The notes under the pieces: generated by a model
What the model was told of the DNA's origin: nothing
The model's input: the letters and a program-made list of their open reading frames with translations, nothing else
The model's database searches: none
From: a virus
Strand: one strand, 5' to 3'
DNA length: 21,744 nt
Virus record (IMG/VR): IMGVR_UViG_3300042519_001035
Span: 1-21,744 of that record
Made by a program: the position numbers and the translations under genes
In this document: positions 4,924-11,202 of the stretch, one piece after another
Layout of the letters: the number at the start of each line of letters is the position of its first letter
Position numbering within the stretch: position 1 is the stretch's first letter

Positions 4924-4999
4924 GGGGGTGTAGCTCAGTTGGGAGAGCGGTTGCTTTGCAAGCAATAGGTCGCAGGTTCGATCCCTGTCTCCTCCACCA
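4924..4999 (+). tRNA. tRNA-Ala (UGC)
   Basis: GGGGGTGTAGCTCAGTTGGG start typical of bacterial tRNA-Ala, anticodon stem-loop GTTGC-TTTGCAA-GCAAT (TGC), T-loop TTCGATC, CCA. The acceptor has one T-T mismatch at pair 6-67 and a G-U at 3-70, the Ala identity pair. Confidence 0.94.
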
Positions 5000-5008
5000 A
5001 GATCACCA

Positions 5009-5044
5009 TTACACACGGTGTATATTATGATAAGTAGTGTGTAA
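5009..5044 (+). repeat. Inverted repeat before the initiator tRNA
   Basis: TTACACAC (5009-5016) and GTGTGTAA (5037-5044), perfect 8-bp arms with a 20-nt loop, between tRNA-Ala and tRNA-fMet. A possible processing hairpin. Confidence 0.5.
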
Positions 5045-5052
5045 CAGAATTA

Positions 5053-5127
5053 CGCGGGGTGGAGAAGTAGTAACTCATCAGGCTCATAACCTGAAGATCG
5101 GCGGTGCGAATCCGTCCCCCGCATCCA
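5053..5127 (+). tRNA. Initiator tRNA-fMet (CAU), atypical D- and T-loops
   Basis: It starts CGCGGGG against CCCCGCA, so C1 and A72 are unpaired, the signature of bacterial initiator tRNA and unlike any elongator. Anticodon loop CTCATAA; discriminator T; CCA encoded. It departs from E. coli fMet in three places. The anticodon stem TCAGG/CCTGA has an A-U where the first of three G-C pairs is expected. The D-loop lacks a GG doublet. The T-loop reads TGCGAAT, with G instead of U at position 55. It may be a divergent working initiator or a decaying copy. Confidence 0.88.
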
Positions 5128-5141
5128 ATTAGGAGAATTAT

Positions 5142-5291
5142 ATGCCAATGTATGAAACAACAGTTAGAACACCAGCTGGTGAAAAGAAAGAAAAAGTCTT
5201 TGCACCTAATGTACAAGAAGCTAAAAAGCTTTTTGAACAAACATATGGTCCTAGAAATGTTCCATTCATACCGCATATAATACCAAGTTAA
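5142..5291 (+). CDS. Small conserved-type phage protein, 49 aa
   Basis: The product begins MPMYETTVRTPAGEKKEKVF and ends PFIPHIIPS, with a central NVQEAKKLFEQTYGPRNV helix-turn. The AGGAG ribosome site lies six bases before the ATG. Peptides of this shape occur as unannotated small ORFs in T4-like phages, but I know no function. It sits between tRNA-fMet and tRNA-Pro in the same transcript, so translation and tRNA processing share one RNA. Confidence 0.7.
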   Translation: MPMYETTVRTPAGEKKEKVFAPNVQEAKKLFEQTYGPRNVPFIPHIIPS

Positions 5292-5297
5292 GTCTGT

Positions 5298-5371
5298 CTC
5301 GGTATGGTGAAATGGTATCACTGAACGTTTGGGACGTTCGAGCGTAGGTTCGATTCCTGCTACCGAGACCA
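5298..5371 (+). tRNA. tRNA-Pro (UGG)
   Basis: Acceptor CTCGGTA/TACCGAG, anticodon stem-loop GAACG-TTTGGGA-CGTTC (TGG), T-loop TTCGATT, discriminator A, CCA. Confidence 0.95.
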
Positions 5372-5396
5372 ATCATTTTTTAAAAGAGGAAATAGT

Positions 5397-5561
5397 ATGA
5401 CATGCAGAGGTTATGATTCAAGGGCAGTTAAACTCCCTAAAGCAGTTAAACGTGCGGCAACACTTATTCGTGATGCACATGCACGTGGAGCTTTTATTCG
5501 TAGTTTTGTTGAGATTGAAAAAAGCAATTTACGTAGTCCGTCACGCAAGGATAATAAATGA
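5397..5561 (+). CDS. Small basic phage protein, 54 aa
   Basis: It starts MTCRGYDSRAVKLPKAVKR and ends SPSRKDNK. It is strongly basic with a helical AATLIRDAHARGAFIRSFVEIEK core, perhaps nucleic-acid binding (inference). AGAGGA precedes the ATG by six bases. Its stop overlaps the next start (ATGA), so the two small genes are coupled. I recognise no family. Confidence 0.7.
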   Translation: MTCRGYDSRAVKLPKAVKRAATLIRDAHARGAFIRSFVEIEKSNLRSPSRKDNK

Positions 5562-5737
5562 GTAAAGGTAGCTTGCCAAAACCCTATAGTGTTGATTTGA
5601 ATACATTCAACAATAATTGGGATAGTATTTTTCGCAAGCCTGATCCAAGAATTATTGAGGATCAAAAGAATGAAGATGAAGCATTTGAAAAAATTGCTAG
5701 TCAATCAGAAGTTAAAGACAGTAACCAGGGTGGTTAA
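5558..5737 (+). CDS. Small phage protein of the MSKGS..DxxTFxxNWDxIF type, 59 aa
   Basis: The N-terminus MSKGSLPKPYSVDLNTFNNN followed by WDSIFRKP matches a small-protein pattern common in T4-like phages (SVD-x-x-TF-x-x-NW-x-x-IF), known only as conserved hypothetical. The C-terminal half is acidic and probably disordered (EDQKNEDEAFEKI, then QSEVKDSNQGG). It is coupled by ATGA to the gene before it and followed five bases later by tRNA-Val. Confidence 0.72.
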   Translation: MSKGSLPKPYSVDLNTFNNNWDSIFRKPDPRIIEDQKNEDEAFEKIASQSEVKDSNQGG

Positions 5738-5742
5738 TCATC

Positions 5743-5818
5743 GGGTCGTTAGCGCAGTTGGTAGAGCGTCTGCCTTACACGCAGAATGTCGGGAGTTCGA
5801 GTCTCTCACGACCCACCA
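5743..5818 (+). tRNA. tRNA-Val (UAC)
   Basis: Acceptor GGGTCGT/ACGACCC, anticodon stem-loop TCTGC-CTTACAC-GCAGA (TAC), T-loop TTCGAGT, discriminator A, CCA. Confidence 0.96.
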
Positions 5819-5833
5819 AACAAAGGAGTAATT

Positions 5834-5974
5834 ATGAGCAAAAGTGAAGATGTAATTAATAGAGCATACGGACACATTGTAAAAGAAGTTAATCCTATAA
5901 TTAATTTTGATATTACTATATTTCGTGGTTTCAAATACTATTGGTACAAGTTGATTAGAAAAGTTACAAGATAA
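5834..5974 (+). CDS. Small protein, 46 aa, unknown
   Basis: It starts MSKSEDVINRAYGHIVKEVN and ends YYWYKLIRKVTR: an acidic-to-neutral N-terminal helix and a basic aromatic tail. AAAGGAG sits six bases before the ATG. It lies five bases upstream of the methyltransferase-omega gene and is probably co-transcribed with it. I recognise no domain. Confidence 0.68.
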   Translation: MSKSEDVINRAYGHIVKEVNPIINFDITIFRGFKYYWYKLIRKVTR

Positions 5975-5979
5975 CAATT

Positions 5980-6747
5980 ATGGCACACCCTCAACAATTT
6001 CAATATATACAAAAACTTAAACTACTATATCCTACTCAGTTCTTTAATAGCAAAGTACTTGAAGTAGGTAGTCTTAACATTAATGGTTCAATACGAATCT
6101 TTTTTAATCATTGTGATTATTTAGGAATTGATGTTGGCCCGGGTAATGATGTTGACTTAGTATGTGAAGGTCAAACATTAGATCATCCAGACAGTATATA
6201 TGATACCGTTGGTAGCTGTGAATGTTTTGAGCATAATCCTTATTGGGTAGAAACATTCGTTAACATGCATCGTATGGCTAAACCAAATGGTCTAGTGTTT
6301 ATGACATGTGCTACTACTGGTAGACCAGAACACGGTACTACTCGTACTACACCACAAGATAGTCCTCTTACTACAGGTATAGGATGGGACTATTATAGAA
6401 ATTTAACTGAAGAAGATTTCAGAAAAGAATTAGACATAGATGATATGTTTAGTACATACAAATTTGAAGTGGGCGCACCTCACGCAGATTTGTATTTTTA
6501 TGGTATTAAAAAAATAAAGGTAAATATGTCACAAAGCAGAGCAAGATATACAAGTGAAGAAGCCGCAAACATGGTTGGTAGTCGTTTTGATTTAGTTCTT
6601 ATCGCCTCACAACGTGTAAGAGAATTAAAACGCGGACATCGTTCACTACTTAATACTAAAGCAGGACCAATGGTAACTGCATTAGAAGAAATTGAAGCAG
6701 GACTAGTCGGACGAGAATATCTTAAACGTATTAGAAAGAATTTGTAA
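5980..6747 (+). CDS. Methyltransferase fused to an RNA polymerase omega (RpoZ-like) domain
   Basis: Residues 1-180 are a class I SAM methyltransferase: motif I VLEVGSLNINGS (26-37), acidic end of strand 2 at D51 (YLGIDVG), DTVGSCECFEHN (75-86) and KPNGLVFMTCAT. Residues 183-255 match the omega subunit of bacterial RNA polymerase: YTSEEAANMVGSRFDLVLIA, then SQRVRELKRG and VTALEEIEAGLV, closely parallel to E. coli RpoZ (IGNRFDLVLVAARRARQM, then TVIALREIEEGL). Omega supports assembly of the beta' subunit. The junction is an A7 run (6508-6514). With one A fewer, the methyltransferase would end in TAA, followed by AGGTAAAT and ATG 6526, a normal gene start. So the read-through fusion may be real, programmed, or a sequence error. 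Confidence 0.88.
   Translation: MAHPQQFQYIQKLKLLYPTQFFNSKVLEVGSLNINGSIRIFFNHCDYLGIDVGPGNDVDLVCEGQTLDHPDSIYDTVGSCECFEHNPYWVETFVNMHRMAKPNGLVFMTCATTGRPEHGTTRTTPQDSPLTTGIGWDYYRNLTEEDFRKELDIDDMFSTYKFEVGAPHADLYFYGIKKIKVNMSQSRARYTSEEAANMVGSRFDLVLIASQRVRELKRGHRSLLNTKAGPMVTALEEIEAGLVGREYLKRIRKNL
6508..6528 (+). other. A7 run at the methyltransferase-omega junction with a possible internal start
   Basis: Seven A residues precede TAAAGGTAAATATG. In the current frame there is no stop. In the +1 frame the TAA directly after the A run closes the methyltransferase. The AGG lies six bases before ATG 6526, which would start a 73-aa free omega-like protein. Confidence 0.6.
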
Positions 6748-6752
6748 ACAAT

Positions 6753-6828
6753 ATCTCGGTAGCTCAATTGGCAGAGCACTGGTCTCCAAAACCAGGGGTT
6801 GTAAGTTCGAGGCTTACCCGGGATGCCA
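6753..6828 (+). tRNA. tRNA-Trp (CCA)
   Basis: Acceptor ATCTCGG/CCGGGAT, discriminator G (Trp identity), anticodon stem-loop CTGGT-CTCCAAA-ACCAG (CCA), T-arm GTAAG-TTCGAGG-CTTAC, encoded 3' CCA. Last tRNA in the window. Confidence 0.95.
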
Positions 6829-6842
6829 AATAAAGGAAAGTT

Positions 6843-7445
6843 ATGCCCGCAGTATTTTTAACAAGTGACACACACTTCGGGCATGCCGGAGTATGTCATT
6901 TCATACGTAACGATGGTGTTACAAAATTAAGACCATGGACTGATCCAGATGAAATGGATGAAGAAATGGTTAAGCGTTGGAACGAAACAGTACGACCAAA
7001 CGATAAAATATATCATTTGGGCGATGTAGTTATCAATAGAAAAGCATTAAAGATTATGAGTCGCTTGAACGGTGATAAAGTATTGATTCGTGGTAACCAC
7101 GATATCTTCCGTGATGATGAATATAGATTATACTTCCGTGAACTACGTGCTTACCATGTTATGAATGGAATGATCTTAAGTCATATACCTATTCATACCG
7201 AATCGTTAGGTCGTTTTGGTACTAACATTCACGGTCACTTACACGCAAATCGTGTGATGAAAACTGTTGAAACATTACATGAATTTCACCAACGTGGTAC
7301 TAGACATTATATTGATGTCCGCTATCATTGTGTATGCGTAGAACATACAGACTATAGACCTATACTGTTTGAAGATGTTATCAAACGTATCGAAAGTGAA
7401 GGTGGTAGTGTAGGATTTAAGAACGGTAATGGACCTACAATGTGA
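6843..7445 (+). CDS. Calcineurin-like metallophosphoesterase
   Basis: 200 residues with the complete two-metal set: D9-x-H11 (TSDTHFGH), G60-D61 (YHLGDVV), G84-N-H-D87 (IRGNHD), H114 (ILSHIP) and G131-H-L-H134 (NIHGHLHANR). Such enzymes hydrolyse phosphodiesters or phosphomonoesters. The short single-domain form resembles phage and bacterial proteins usually annotated as metallophosphatases; the substrate is unknown. AAAGGA lies six bases before the ATG. The gene is last in the plus-strand tRNA transcript and ends at a strong terminator shared with the opposing late genes. Confidence 0.9.
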   Translation: MPAVFLTSDTHFGHAGVCHFIRNDGVTKLRPWTDPDEMDEEMVKRWNETVRPNDKIYHLGDVVINRKALKIMSRLNGDKVLIRGNHDIFRDDEYRLYFRELRAYHVMNGMILSHIPIHTESLGRFGTNIHGHLHANRVMKTVETLHEFHQRGTRHYIDVRYHCVCVEHTDYRPILFEDVIKRIESEGGSVGFKNGNGPTM

Positions 7446-7473
7446 AAATAGACCCTTCGGGGTCTATTTTTTT
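7446..7473. terminator. Two-way intrinsic terminator
   Basis: AAATAGACCC-TTCG-GGGTCTATTT, a 10-bp stem with a UUCG tetraloop, runs into a T tract on the plus strand. The A-run at the start gives a shorter T tract on the minus strand. It separates convergent genes. Confidence 0.92.
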
Positions 7474-7478
7474 GGATA

Positions 7479-8708
7479 TTATCTAACTATTTGATTGTCG
7501 GCATAATCTTGCATATACATACGACCTCTAGGTATTCTATTTTTTACAGCATATTTTTCTAATTCTTGCATAGCTTGTTCTTGTGTTTTATTTATTGCTG
7601 TAGCAACTTGTCGTCCTGCATTATAAATTCTCCAATCACTTATACGTGGACCTTCAGGTTCAATAGCTTGTGTTGGTTGTGTAGCTTGAGTTGGTTCTGG
7701 TTCAGCTGGTTGATTTACAAATTCATTATCATCAGGTGATATATTCTTTCCGGGTGCACCCGGTACTGATTTATAACTTTGAGGGAATTTTGCTACTATT
7801 TGTTTGGCAGCTTCTCTAATATCATATCCATTAGGTGGGCTAATTTCTTTACTACCATCTTTTATTTCACTTGCTTTTGTGAGAATAGCTTTAACAATTT
7901 CTTTCATTAAGCCGGGAAATCTTTTAGCAAACTCAGCATCAGCGCCAACTCTATTATATCGTTGATCCTGTGTACTGTTTACTAGTTGACTAGTTGGTGC
8001 ATGTAATTGCCACTTACCATTTTTATTATCAATATTTTGTTTATCAATGATACTAATGATAGGACCATCAGGTGCATAATTATTAAACCAATTTAATCCA
8101 CTAGATCCACCTGTACAGAAATTACTCATGTGTCCTGTTTGATTGTTAAATGTATAACAAGCACCATAGTTCAATGGCATGATAACATGAAATCTATCGT
8201 TATCTAATAATACTATTTCTTTTCTATTGCGTTTATGTTTTTCTAATGCTTCGGCATCTTTAATTCTTCTTAAAGTATTACGATACTCATCTTTTTCCAT
8301 TGCCTGTTGTAACGCCCGTATACTAGGAAACTTATTAAAATCTTGGTCTGGTTTCTTTAATAAACCACGTGTGCTTAATGCTTGCCAAGCACCTAGTGCG
8401 TCTCCGCCCTCACCATTCAAATCTTCATAATCTATAGCGTGATTATTATATAGTTTTAACAACCAACTATCAAACTTACCTTCTTTACTTAGATCACCAT
8501 ATTCATTTTTAGCGAGTGTTTGATTAACTAATTTACTCCAAGATTGAACATAATCAGCAACTGTAGGTCTTGGACCCATATCTGCTATTTCATTTTTTGG
8601 AAATGTTCTATCGTGTCTAACAGCAATAGCTAACATTTTTGCTAGCTTTGGGTCTTTCATTATATTAGTACCGATATCGGCTTCAGTTAAAAAGTGTGTT
8701 GCTCTCAT
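7479..8708 (-). CDS. Conserved phage protein, 409 aa, unknown
   Basis: Starts MRATHFLTEADIGTNIMKD. The middle (about residues 165-250) reads DRFHVIMPLNYGACYTFNNQ, then SNFCTGG, NWFNNYAPDGPIISIIDK and KWQLHAPTSQLVNSTQDQR. This resembles a recurrent T4-like phage module with a WC-T-A, N-x-F, Y-x-x-G, Q-x-H pattern (from memory; function unknown). A proline/glutamine linker (EPEPTQATQPTQAIEP) leads to a C-terminal helical region. Its start overlaps the stop of the upstream 301-aa gene (TAATG), so the two are coupled. Late motif and neighbours suggest a virion-associated or late role (inference). Confidence 0.7.
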   Translation of the reverse strand: MRATHFLTEADIGTNIMKDPKLAKMLAIAVRHDRTFPKNEIADMGPRPTVADYVQSWSKLVNQTLAKNEYGDLSKEGKFDSWLLKLYNNHAIDYEDLNGEGGDALGAWQALSTRGLLKKPDQDFNKFPSIRALQQAMEKDEYRNTLRRIKDAEALEKHKRNRKEIVLLDNDRFHVIMPLNYGACYTFNNQTGHMSNFCTGGSSGLNWFNNYAPDGPIISIIDKQNIDNKNGKWQLHAPTSQLVNSTQDQRYNRVGADAEFAKRFPGLMKEIVKAILTKASEIKDGSKEISPPNGYDIREAAKQIVAKFPQSYKSVPGAPGKNISPDDNEFVNQPAEPEPTQATQPTQAIEPEGPRISDWRIYNAGRQVATAINKTQEQAMQELEKYAVKNRIPRGRMYMQDYADNQIVR

Positions 8709-9613
8709 TATACTAAACTCCGTTTTAGATATGCGAGAACTGCACTTAATTTTTCTCTATCTCCGTTAGCTATATCTGATAATACCTTTACCATACCTTC
8801 AGTTTTTTCTGTTGTTAAACCATTATCACGATATCTATAACCACTAGTTACATTACCAGTAAGTTGTGGATAGTAATATCTTGCTGTTAATATTACACTG
8901 GCACTCACCGCATTACCAAGGACGTCACTTATCTCATTGTTATCTAAACCTTGAATTGCTTGGTCAATTAATTTTACTTGATCAATTTTTTTATCTACTT
9001 TGTGATGAGCATCATTTTTTGCCATACTAGCAATTACACCATTGATATCAGCTTTGGAAGCAACTAGTATTTTTCTAAAAAGTGGTTTGAATCGTTTGGT
9101 CAAGGTAGTTACGTTAACGGTGTTAAAGTCTGATATAGGTTTATTTGTACCACGAGTTTGTTTTAATTCTTTAGAGTACTCACTATCTACAAAGTAAAAT
9201 TTTCTAGCATCACCTATAATACTTTTTAATAAACCATTAGCATCAGTAACATTGTCCGCAAAGGTAGAATATACCATATTGCCCTCATCAGGATCAGGTC
9301 TACCATTACTAGTAAATATTTGATATGATCCAGATCTTGATGCTCTTCTGCCATAAGTATCGGATACCATAAATCTTACTGCACCAAATCCTTTATTACC
9401 TGCTATTAACAACCATGATCCGGGCTTGTCTTTGAGATCAGTCCATTTAGGTCTGACTGCAGGTTCAGGTTGCACATCATGTCCTAATGCATCTTTAGAA
9501 TGTAGTTGTTTTAATACTTCCTGTGCGCCCGGCCCAGTAAACTGAGCCATAGTTGTGCTGGCTTCTGAAACTATGCTTTCGCATAATTGCGAAAAATACT
9601 TATAATTATCCAT
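8708..9613 (-). CDS. Phage protein, 301 aa, unknown, possibly structural
   Basis: N-terminus MDNYKYFSQLCESIVSEAST shares a hydrophobic-x-x-(S/T)EA ending with the downstream 409-aa protein (HFLTEAD). A Gly/Trp-containing beta region (GSWLLIAGNKGFGAVRFMVS) is followed by a mainly helical C-terminal half. I recognise no domain. Expression probably starts at a TAAATA late motif five bases before the ATG, with no Shine-Dalgarno. It is the first gene of a two-gene late unit; the coupling argues that the two products work together. Confidence 0.68.
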   Translation of the reverse strand: MDNYKYFSQLCESIVSEASTTMAQFTGPGAQEVLKQLHSKDALGHDVQPEPAVRPKWTDLKDKPGSWLLIAGNKGFGAVRFMVSDTYGRRASRSGSYQIFTSNGRPDPDEGNMVYSTFADNVTDANGLLKSIIGDARKFYFVDSEYSKELKQTRGTNKPISDFNTVNVTTLTKRFKPLFRKILVASKADINGVIASMAKNDAHHKVDKKIDQVKLIDQAIQGLDNNEISDVLGNAVSASVILTARYYYPQLTGNVTSGYRYRDNGLTTEKTEGMVKVLSDIANGDREKLSAVLAYLKRSLV

Positions 9614-9618
9614 ACATG

Positions 9619-9625
9619 TATTTAT
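9619..9625 (-). promoter_or_regulatory. Late promoter motif (GAATAAATA) for 301-aa gene
   Basis: The minus-strand AATAAATA is followed by CATGT and the ATG at 9613. The five-base gap predicts a leaderless mRNA. Confidence 0.45.
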
Positions 9626-9635
9626 TCTTTTTTAA

Positions 9636-10226
9636 TCATTTGGTTCCTATAATCATATAGCGTTTATATCCATTAGTAGCATATGGTATGTTTTTTACCC
9701 CGGAATATAACAAATTACTCAGGTTAAACTTATTAACTAACTCATCTAAACTATCGGTAGTTTGTTTAATAAACCAGGGAAATTCTGGATCTTTCATATT
9801 AGTAGTTTGGATACATACTAAACTACCATTTGGAATTGAATTATACCAGTTATTGTTATCCATTTGGTCTATACTACAATTAATGAAAATACTGTTAGCA
9901 TGTAGACTGTAATCATATTCGTTCACATCCTGTACATGATTATAAACTTTAGGAGATTCATATTTCCACATATCACATACTTTATTAGCATTAGATATTG
10001 CTTCTGGATTTATATCATATCCGTGTACAGTATTATAGAATGTAGGTTTGCGGGTAAGTAACATAAATGCTAATAGATTATCCCAGCATCCTAGAATATG
10101 TAATGAGGGTTTTACAAGACATTCACGGTATATAGCTGTCTCTAATTCCTCACATAACCATAGTTTGCTTTTAATCAATCCGTGATAAAAGGATTCATGT
10201 GTATCAAATTTATTTGAATTTGTCAT
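9636..10226 (-). CDS. Putative SAM-dependent methyltransferase, 196 aa
   Basis: Rossmann-like pattern: strand 1 and loop LHILGCWDN (42-50), strand 2 with acidic end VHGYDINPEAI (67-77), VQDVNEY (98-104), then FINCSIDQMDNNNWYNSIPN (114-133) and GSLVCIQTTNM (134-144). The I-x-C-S-x-(D/E)-x-M block and the following W resemble small phage class I methyltransferases. Motif I is weak (G-C-W instead of G-x-G), so a degenerate fold is possible. It overlaps the 3' end of the PP-loop gene by 17 bp and is expressed with it. The substrate is not evident. Confidence 0.6.
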   Translation of the reverse strand: MTNSNKFDTHESFYHGLIKSKLWLCEELETAIYRECLVKPSLHILGCWDNLLAFMLLTRKPTFYNTVHGYDINPEAISNANKVCDMWKYESPKVYNHVQDVNEYDYSLHANSIFINCSIDQMDNNNWYNSIPNGSLVCIQTTNMKDPEFPWFIKQTTDSLDELVNKFNLSNLLYSGVKNIPYATNGYKRYMIIGTK

Positions 10227-11115
10227 TTTCAGTAATTGGTGTATTTAATAATGCTTTAATGGTATCATTCCATTTAATATGTGAACTGGTTGGTTTTAAT
10301 TGTTTAATTAACTCTATTTTATAATTCATTAGATTAAATGATTTTGTTTTATGATGTTCCCATCCATGACTTTTTAATCTAGGATTTAATTCTGGATACA
10401 TTACTTGGTACATACGTGATTTAAAATTAGATATTGTTTCTCCGAGTATATGATTATTTAAATGAATTTCTATCAATTTATAGCTAGATGCTAAACTATA
10501 ACTAATCATATTCCCAATGCCGTTAATACCTTTATCACTCATAAACCTTTCATAACTAGAATACTCTAATCTAAAAGGGGATAATACTTTTTGTGGAATA
10601 TGTGTTTGTGGCCACGGCCAATCTCCACCGATAATTGGGAAATAACTACATTGTTCAACTAACCATAAATGTGTTGCTACGTGCGGTTCTATGATATAAT
10701 AAGGACACAAATATGATAAATGATTCCCGTTTTGAAAAAATTTATCTGCATCCAATTCAACCAATTTATGAGTTATATAATTTTCTCTACAAAACTTTTC
10801 TGCATAATACAAATCATGGGTATTAATGATTAACCCTTCTATTTTAATAACTAATGTTATTGCTATTATCGGTATATTGTTTTTTAAACAAGACAATAAC
10901 ACTAATTCACTATCTAAACCTCCACTATATAATATCTCTACATATTTGGTCTGTCTATTTGATAAATGGTCATTAAATATGTCAGTAATATTACGGTTAT
11001 TTTCAAATGGAACATCCAATAATTCTGTGGTAAATTTATGAGAATTTTCTCCTAATTCTAGGGTACATTTCTTAAAATCATTTAATCCAACATTCCATTC
11101 AATAACATTTTCCAT
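10210..11115 (-). CDS. PP-loop ATPase, asparagine-synthase-like
   Basis: The pyrophosphatase loop SGGLDS is at residues 64-69 (YVEILYSGGLDSELVLL), followed by IPIIAITLV and a helical stretch YYAEKFCRENYI. The later IGGDWPWPQTHIP takes the place where asparagine synthetases have their second conserved block. No glutaminase domain is present, so it is a stand-alone synthetase domain that would adenylate a substrate and transfer a nucleophile. It lacks the cysteine pairs of QueC. It is paired with a methyltransferase (17-bp overlap), suggesting a two-step modification. The ATG follows the late motif CTAAATA by five bases with no Shine-Dalgarno. Confidence 0.72.
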   Translation of the reverse strand: MENVIEWNVGLNDFKKCTLELGENSHKFTTELLDVPFENNRNITDIFNDHLSNRQTKYVEILYSGGLDSELVLLSCLKNNIPIIAITLVIKIEGLIINTHDLYYAEKFCRENYITHKLVELDADKFFQNGNHLSYLCPYYIIEPHVATHLWLVEQCSYFPIIGGDWPWPQTHIPQKVLSPFRLEYSSYERFMSDKGINGIGNMISYSLASSYKLIEIHLNNHILGETISNFKSRMYQVMYPELNPRLKSHGWEHHKTKSFNLMNYKIELIKQLKPTSSHIKWNDTIKALLNTPITENDKFK

Positions 11116-11120
11116 GACAA

Positions 11121-11127
11121 TATTTAG
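11121..11127 (-). promoter_or_regulatory. Late promoter motif (CTAAATA) for PP-loop gene
   Basis: The minus-strand CTAAATA is separated from the ATG at 11115 by TTGTC. It has the same layout as four other genes. Confidence 0.48.
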
Positions 11128-11151
11128 TGGTTAAAAAAAGTATCTAAATAA

Positions 11152-11178
11152 TAGCATATTTTAAATTTATGCTAAATA
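11152..11178. promoter_or_regulatory. Palindrome and plus-strand late motif in divergent gap
   Basis: TAGCATA (11152-11158) and TATGCTA (11168-11174) form a perfect inverted repeat. The right arm runs into CTAAATA (11172-11178), a late motif for the GNAT-like gene. A further CTAAATA lies at 11144-11150. The gap between the divergent genes therefore holds late motifs facing both ways. Confidence 0.45.
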
Positions 11179-11202
11179 TGAATAACACTACCCAAGGCTA
11201 AA

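Noticed and set aside
5025-5372. Minus-strand ORF of 115 codons across tRNA-fMet and tRNA-Pro
   Set aside because: Antisense to two tRNAs and to the 49-aa gene, which has a good ribosome site; the peptide is typical of antisense-tRNA artefacts.
10210-11115. QueC-type 7-deazaguanine synthase as the identity of the PP-loop protein
   Set aside because: It lacks the C-terminal cysteine pairs and is longer than QueC; no other queuosine or preQ0 genes are in the window.
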